From Pseudomonadota bacterium (GTDB lineage: Bacteria > Pseudomonadota > Gammaproteobacteria > Steroidobacterales > JBCBZW01): a stretch of DNA of 36,647 nucleotides. Both the position numbers and the translations under genes were made by a program. Numbering within the stretch: the first letter of the stretch is position 1; each line of letters opens with the position of its first letter. The stretch is from positions 1-36,647 of the forward strand of contig JBCBZW010000044.1 of assembly GCA_039815145.1 (NCBI GenBank), given 5' to 3'. Under the pieces are notes generated by a model, which saw nothing but the letters and a program-made list of their open reading frames with translations, was not told the DNA's origin and ran no database searches. Of this stretch, positions 31,519 to 36,647 are shown piece by piece.

Positions 31519-31597
31519 GTAAGGTCCCCCGAAAGAGTCAGCTCGTTATCGATCGCACCCGCATGGGCTGGCCCATGAGGCGTCTGGACTTGGTAAA

Positions 31598-31613
31598 AGC
31601 AAACCCTGTGCCA
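31598..31613 (-). promoter_or_regulatory. Sigma-54 (-24/-12) promoter of the hydrogenase operon
   Basis: On the minus strand this reads TGGCACAGGGTTTGCT, with GG and GC exactly 10 bp apart and all fixed consensus bases present. It predicts transcription from near 31587, giving a leader of about 70 nt before hupS. The activator gene lies just upstream, as is usual for HoxA/HupR-controlled hydrogenases. Confidence 0.82.
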
Positions 31614-31642
31614 GTTTCACGAATCGGTTTAAATCCGATACT

Positions 31643-31655
31643 GATCAATGCGTTA
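31643..31655. promoter_or_regulatory. IHF-like site
   Basis: GATCAATGCGTTA matches the IHF consensus WATCAANNNNTTR at all but the first position. It lies between the -24 box and the enhancer candidate, where DNA bending is needed. An AT-rich stretch (GGTTTAAATCC) adjoins it. The match is short, so confidence is moderate. Confidence 0.5.
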
Positions 31656-31696
31656 GGCGAGGAATGAGTTGGCGCGACGCAGCATATGGGCAACGA

Positions 31697-31707
31697 TTGC
31701 AAAGCAA
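31697..31707. promoter_or_regulatory. HupR/HoxA-type enhancer (TTG-N5-CAA)
   Basis: TTGCAAAGCAA fits TTG-N5-CAA, the half-symmetric site reported for HupR of Rhodobacter capsulatus. It is 84 bp upstream of the -24 box, a normal enhancer distance. One copy of a six-base pattern can occur by chance; its order with the IHF-like site and the promoter makes it credible. Confidence 0.5.
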
Positions 31708-31764
31708 GTTTACGCCGCGTGTGCAAAGGAGCTTGGCAGTCCCGCCGCGAAGGCCCAAAACCAC

Positions 31765-32003
31765 CTAACCGTTTCGATTGCCACAGGCCGGGCACTCGCA
31801 CTCGCCGACGTAGCCCCACCAGATGCCTTTGCAGCGACTGCACCAATGACCTTTGAGATTGGGTTGCACCTTGCCCGTGGCTTGGGCGGCTTTGGAGACG
31901 CCGAGATCTTTGAAGGTGCCGGTGGATCCTGGCGGGCGACTGCGACTGTGGGGAAAGGCCAGCACATCCTCGTCTTTCGGCAGCTTATCGTCCTTGCCGT
32001 CGC

Positions 32004-32007
<4 letters not shown>
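31765..32007 (-). CDS. Rubredoxin-like / zinc-ribbon protein linked to the hydrogenase
   Basis: The 80-aa protein begins at TTG 32007, overlapping the activator's stop, with a good AGGGAG 7 nt upstream. The first 50 residues are polar and probably disordered. The last 30 contain two C-x2-C knuckles, WCSRCKGIWWGYVG and ECPACGN, with the aromatic core of a zinc ribbon or rubredoxin. Rubredoxin-like HupI/HoxR proteins protect or assist hydrogenases in air; a plain zinc ribbon is equally possible. Co-translation with the activator and its place just before the hupS promoter tie it to this system. Confidence 0.72.
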
Positions 32008-33455
<1,448 letters not shown>

Positions 33456-33570
33456 AGCAACCACTCTAGCTGCAAAGTTCCCTTACATCAAAGAAAGCTC
33501 TACTGCACTGAATCAATCATAGATGCATACTAAGTTATCATATTGCAATTCAGTTTAGCCGGCGATAATT

Positions 33571-33597
33571 TCGCTTCATCCGATTTCCATGAAGCGA
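33571..33597. promoter_or_regulatory. Inverted repeat in the leader of the TPR gene
   Basis: TCGCTTCAT (33571-33579) pairs perfectly with ATGAAGCGA (33589-33597) around 9 nt, ending 11 bp before the TTG I take as the TPR start. The surrounding 130 bp are AT-rich against a GC-rich background. It may be an operator or a leader hairpin for the rightward accessory operon. Confidence 0.5.
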
Positions 33598-33608
33598 GTG
33601 ACACGACC

Positions 33609-34631
33609 TTGGCTACCCCCGAATCCATCGCCGATATCGAATATCGCCAGGCCCTGGCCGCCGTCGAGGCGCCCGACCTCCCACTGCCCGATCAGATCGA
33701 CATGCTGATCGAGATCGCGATGGGCCTGCAGCAGCGGCCGAAGACGCCGAAGCAGCTGCACGATGCGGTGTCCCTCTACGACCGGGCGCTGGAGAAGTGC
33801 CCCGAGGGCGAGCCCCTCCTGGCCGCGCGTATCCAGGCCCGCCGCGCCACCGCGCGCCAGGCGATCCCCCACGACGGCCCGCAATACCTGGAGGCAGCAC
33901 AGGACGATCTGCAGGCCGCGCTCATGACCTTCAGCGAGATCGGCCTCCCGGAGGAGACCGCGGAAGCCCAGATGAACCTGGGGCTCGTGTTGCAGTCCCT
34001 GGCTGCCGTGGGACGGGCCAAGATCACCGACGCCATCGCCGCCTACCAGCGCGCGGCCCGCTTCTTCCGCGGCGAGGCCTACGCCACGGAGTACGCGATC
34101 CTCCACAACAACCTCGCCACCGCCTACCTATCGATCCCGATGACCGATGAGAAATCGCGCATGCGCGAAGCGCTGGCGGTGCAGTGCTTCGAAGACGCCC
34201 TGCAGGTGGTCACCCTGATCGACAATCCGACCGAATACGCGATGCTGCAGAACAACCTGGGCAACGCCCTGCAGTACGTGACCAGCAGCCACGCGGTGGA
34301 GAACAACCTCCGCGCCCTCGAGGCCTACGACGAGGCCCTGAAGGTGCGCACGCCGCGCGAGACGCCGGTCGAATACGCCAACACGATCGCCAACAAGGCC
34401 AACTGCCTGGCCAACCTGCCCGACGACCCCGAGCACCCTGAGGGCGGCAACGCCCAACGCCTGCACGAGGCGCGATCGCTGCTCCTGGAAGCACGCAGCT
34501 TGTTCCAGGCGAACGGCGAAGGCGCACGCGCGGCGATGCTCGATGAGGCGCTCAGCGAACTCTTCGGCGACGACGCCGACCCATCCGCGCCCCCTGCCGA
34601 TGCTGAGAGCTTCGGCAAGGCCCGAATCTGA
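33609..34631 (+). CDS. TPR-repeat protein, hydrogenase accessory
   Basis: The start is uncertain. I use TTG 33609 because the stretch before it is AT-rich and contains an inverted repeat; the frame is open back to a TTG at 33543, and neither start has a good ribosome site. The roughly 340-aa product lacks a signal peptide and is made of tetratricopeptide-like helix pairs, for example EYAILHNNLATAYLSI, EYAMLQNNLGNALQYV and EYANTIANKANCLANL, which recur about every 50-60 residues. TPR proteins are assembly scaffolds. It opens the rightward operon with two tiny membrane proteins, a NifU/Rieske fusion and an NHL protein, a set known from group 2a hydrogenase clusters. Confidence 0.82.
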   Translation: MATPESIADIEYRQALAAVEAPDLPLPDQIDMLIEIAMGLQQRPKTPKQLHDAVSLYDRALEKCPEGEPLLAARIQARRATARQAIPHDGPQYLEAAQDDLQAALMTFSEIGLPEETAEAQMNLGLVLQSLAAVGRAKITDAIAAYQRAARFFRGEAYATEYAILHNNLATAYLSIPMTDEKSRMREALAVQCFEDALQVVTLIDNPTEYAMLQNNLGNALQYVTSSHAVENNLRALEAYDEALKVRTPRETPVEYANTIANKANCLANLPDDPEHPEGGNAQRLHEARSLLLEARSLFQANGEGARAAMLDEALSELFGDDADPSAPPADAESFGKARI

Positions 34632-34653
34632 CTGTTGTTTGGAGAGTAGATAG

Positions 34654-34848
34654 ATGGAAGTAGCAACGTTATTGCTCGCAATCCTCCTCGCCTTCGTCGC
34701 CGGTGTCGCGGGCGGCGTGGTGGGCGGCGTCGCCGTCGGTGGCAAGCACATCGGCAATGACCTCGCCGCCATGATGGGCGCCTTCTACGGCCCCCTGGCC
34801 GCCCTGCCCGGCATCGCCGTGGCGCTCATCGTGTTGACCTTCCTGTAG
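34654..34848 (+). CDS. Tiny two-helix membrane protein
   Basis: The 64-aa protein starts at ATG 34654 behind GGAGAG. It has two hydrophobic helices (about 4-28 and 42-63), with a glycine-rich first helix (VAGVAGGVVGGVAVGG) and a short polar link (KHIGNDLAAMMG). Glycine zippers of this kind pack helices together or form oligomers. I know no family. With the next gene it could form a membrane anchor or quinone-contact site for the otherwise soluble hydrogenase (inference). Confidence 0.72.
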   Translation: MEVATLLLAILLAFVAGVAGGVVGGVAVGGKHIGNDLAAMMGAFYGPLAALPGIAVALIVLTFL

Positions 34849-34860
34849 GAGCGCCTCGCC

Positions 34861-35085
34861 ATGTTCGACATGTTTTTGAACTCCGTCACCCTCTTCCTGC
34901 GCGGGAAGCTGTTCAAGGATCTGGACAAGGTCATCCGCCAGGTGGTGATCGGTGCCTTGGTGGTCGCAGCGCTGTGCGTGGCGCTGAAGCTCGCCGGCCT
35001 ATCGCTTCCCATCGCTGCGGCGGCGAGCGGCTTCACCGGCGGTCTGCTGCAGCCGTGGCTGTTCCGTAACCTCAAGTACGCGTGA
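34861..35085 (+). CDS. Small membrane protein with amphipathic start
   Basis: The 74-aa protein starts at ATG 34861 behind TAGGAG. An amphipathic N-terminal stretch (FDMFLNSVTLFLRGKLFKDLDKVIRQ) precedes one or two membrane helices (about 27-60). It ends WLFRNLKYA. It has no recognised family. Its stop overlaps the GTG start of the NifU/Rieske gene (GTGA). Placement suggests a membrane partner of the hydrogenase electron chain. Confidence 0.72.
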   Translation: MFDMFLNSVTLFLRGKLFKDLDKVIRQVVIGALVVAALCVALKLAGLSLPIAAAASGFTGGLLQPWLFRNLKYA

Positions 35086-35975
35086 GTGCTGTGAGCGCAT
35101 CTCCAGAGCAACTGAGCCCCCCGGCGAACGACCTCGATTCGCTGCTGCACGAAATCGACGCACTCGAGGGGCTGGTCGCGGGCTGGGATGAGCAGCAACG
35201 CATGACCGTGGGCGCCCTGCGCACGGCGATCGACGCCCTCAACCGGGAGGCGTTCCGGCGCCTGATCCAGCAGGTGAAGCAGGAGCCTGCTGCCCTAGGT
35301 GCGCTCAAGGGCTCGCTCAGCGATGACGTGGTGTACACCGTCCTGCGCCACCATGGACTGGTCAAAGCCTCCCTGGAGGAGCGCATCGAAGCGGCCTTGG
35401 AAACGGTGAGACCGCAGCTGGCGACCCACGGCGGGGACGTGGAACTGGTGGCGATCGAGCCACCGAATGCCGTGACCGTACGCCTGGTCGGCGCCTGCGA
35501 TGGCTGTCCGGCAGCCGGGCTCACCCTGAGTGAAGGCGTCGAGAAGGCGATTCGCGAACACTGCCCCGAGATCACCGAGGTACGCAAAGCCAAGGGCGGA
35601 ACGAGCGCCAGCAGCAGTGGCGGTGAGCACGTAGTCAGCTTCGTCAGCCCCTTCGCGCGCGCCAGCGACGCCGGGTGGACCGATGCCGCCAAGGCCGATG
35701 AGCTGCGCGAGGGCGAGATCCTGATCAAGGAGCGCGAAGGCCACTCGCTCATCCTCAGCCGCTTCGGCAGCCGCGTTGTCTGCTACGAGAACGCGTGCGC
35801 CCACTTAGGCATGCCGATGGACATGGGTGAGGTGCGCAACGGCGTACTCGTCTGCCCCCACCACGCCTTCGAGTACTCCCTGGAGAGCGGTGAATGCCTC
35901 ACCGCGAAGGAAGTGCAATTGCAAACCCACGCCGTGCGCGTGCTCGGCGACCGCGTGCAGGTGAAGTTCTCATGA
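35082..35975 (+). CDS. NifU-like / Rieske fusion iron-sulfur protein (HucE-like)
   Basis: The 297-aa protein starts at GTG 35082 (a second GTG at 35091 is possible). Residues 1-100 are helical. A NifU C-terminal domain follows (about 105-170, ATHGGDVELV, CDGCPAAG with the C-x2-C cluster site). After a serine/glycine linker comes a Rieske domain (about 185-297) with CAHLG and CPHHAFEY, giving the two cysteines and two histidines of a [2Fe-2S] centre. Such NifU-Rieske proteins accompany group 2a and 1h hydrogenases and are thought to carry electrons onward or help cluster assembly. It overlaps both neighbours by 4 bp. Confidence 0.9.
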   Translation: MSAVSASPEQLSPPANDLDSLLHEIDALEGLVAGWDEQQRMTVGALRTAIDALNREAFRRLIQQVKQEPAALGALKGSLSDDVVYTVLRHHGLVKASLEERIEAALETVRPQLATHGGDVELVAIEPPNAVTVRLVGACDGCPAAGLTLSEGVEKAIREHCPEITEVRKAKGGTSASSSGGEHVVSFVSPFARASDAGWTDAAKADELREGEILIKEREGHSLILSRFGSRVVCYENACAHLGMPMDMGEVRNGVLVCPHHAFEYSLESGECLTAKEVQLQTHAVRVLGDRVQVKFS

Positions 35976-36647
35976 GCGCCCGACAAGTGCATATGCGGGT
36001 GGCCCCCGATCCCACGCTGCGCGTGGACGCGGCCCGCCAGGTCCCGCACCAGGCCCTGTTCACGCCGACGCCGATCGCCATCGTGGGCGGCGCGGCGGAG
36101 CCCGGCATTGTGACCAGCGGCGTTAGCCCCGATCGTGCGACCTGCTTCGGTCCGCGCGGCGCCGCCCTGCTCGGCGCCGACGGGCCCCTGTGGGTGTCGG
36201 ACACCGGTCACCATCGCTTGCTCGGGTGGCGCCAGATCCCCGCGGATGAAGGCGCGCCGGCCGACTGGGTGATCGGCCAGCCGGACTTCTCTCGCGAAGG
36301 CCGCAACGCCAAGGGCCCCTGCGGCCCGACCACCTTGAACGTCCCCACCGGGGTGTGCCGCTTTGGCGAGCACGGCATGGCGGTGGCGGACGCCTGGAAC
36401 CACCGCGTGCTGCTCTGGCATCGCGCGCCCACCGACTCGCACGTGGCACCGGACGTGGTGCTCGGCCAGGCGAACTTCGACGAAGACCTACCTAACCGCG
36501 GTGCGGACGCGCCGAGCGCGGATACGCTCTACTGGCCGTACGGCGTGAGCGCCGCCGACGGCAAACTCTTCGTCGCCGACGCCGAGAACCGTCGTGTGTT
36601 GATCTGGGACGACATCCCGACGAAGAACGGCCAGCCAGCGGATCGCG
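35972..36647 (+). CDS. NHL-repeat protein, 3'-truncated by the window edge
   Basis: The frame opens at ATG 35972, overlapping the NifU/Rieske stop as ATGA, and stays open to the window end (225 residues visible). There is no signal peptide. Three NHL-type beta-propeller blades can be seen: LWVSDTGHHRLLGWR, MAVADAWNHRVLLWH and LFVADAENRRVLIWD, with PTGV or WPYGV turns between them. NHL propellers bind proteins or ligands. NHL genes are regular members of group 2a hydrogenase clusters, but their role there is not known to me. The gene confirms that the accessory operon continues past the window. Confidence 0.85.
   Translation, partial: MSARQVHMRVAPDPTLRVDAARQVPHQALFTPTPIAIVGGAAEPGIVTSGVSPDRATCFGPRGAALLGADGPLWVSDTGHHRLLGWRQIPADEGAPADWVIGQPDFSREGRNAKGPCGPTTLNVPTGVCRFGEHGMAVADAWNHRVLLWHRAPTDSHVAPDVVLGQANFDEDLPNRGADAPSADTLYWPYGVSAADGKLFVADAENRRVLIWDDIPTKNGQPADR

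Overview
This is GC-rich, densely packed bacterial DNA. It carries a large TonB-dependent receptor, Sec and lipoprotein signals, sigma-54 promoters, an msrQ-like gene and a GlyGly-CTERM tail. Together these point to a Gammaproteobacterium, probably a free-living environmental heterotroph with no close model relative (inference). I saw no tRNA, rRNA, CRISPR array, transposase or phage gene. Most of the window looks like ordinary chromosome, and the far right end is a specialised energy locus.

Layout, left to right. (1) 1-6313, rightward: the 3' part of a urea carboxylase gene, a HupE/UreJ-type membrane protein, and two tandem metallo-beta-lactamase-fold paralogues. The second paralogue has lost every metal ligand. 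(2) 6310-8270: a convergent fatty acid hydroxylase/sterol desaturase, a 400-bp gap, and a lipoprotein of unknown function. (3) 8279-12602: a 1044-aa TonB-dependent receptor read leftward from a near-perfect -24/-12 promoter, a 600-bp regulatory stretch with three dyads, and a secreted NTF2-like protein. (4) 12610-15535: a Rap1a/Tai-like secreted protein divergent from a DUF2975 membrane protein, an XRE regulator and a GH3 beta-glucosidase. The shared 76-bp intergenic region is a two-fold symmetric element that also carries both ribosome binding sites. (5) 15547-20248: a secreted patatin-like protein, then a LysR regulator divergent from a translationally coupled GST / NTF2-like / tautomerase / YdcZ operon. 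(6) 20351-27340: a secreted PQQ sugar dehydrogenase, an MsrQ-like haem protein, a helix-hairpin-helix lipoprotein, an M14 carboxypeptidase with a GlyGly-CTERM tail, a HEAT-like secreted protein and a DUF3365-type c-haem protein.

(7) 27361-36647 is the most notable part: a [NiFe]-hydrogenase locus of the group 2a (Huc-like) type. Reading leftward are a HoxA/HupR-type sigma-54 activator, a rubredoxin-like zinc ribbon, the small and large subunits, two paralogous small four-cysteine proteins, the maturation protease and an unknown 107-aa protein. Reading rightward are a TPR protein, two tiny membrane proteins, a NifU/Rieske fusion and an NHL-repeat protein that runs off the window. The small subunit has only three cysteines at each of its three cluster sites, as expected for an oxygen-tolerant, high-affinity H2-oxidising enzyme. 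Upstream of hupS lies a full sigma-54 control region: a TTG-N5-CAA enhancer, an IHF-like site and a -24/-12 box. The activator's receiver domain lacks the phosphorylatable aspartate and the conserved lysine, so control is probably not by classical phosphorelay. The hyp maturation genes are not in the window.

The best candidates for under-described biology are the pair of HiPIP-like four-cysteine proteins in the hydrogenase operon, the hydrogenase accessory set as a whole, the ligand-less MBL paralogue, and the symmetric divergent control element at 12981-13041.
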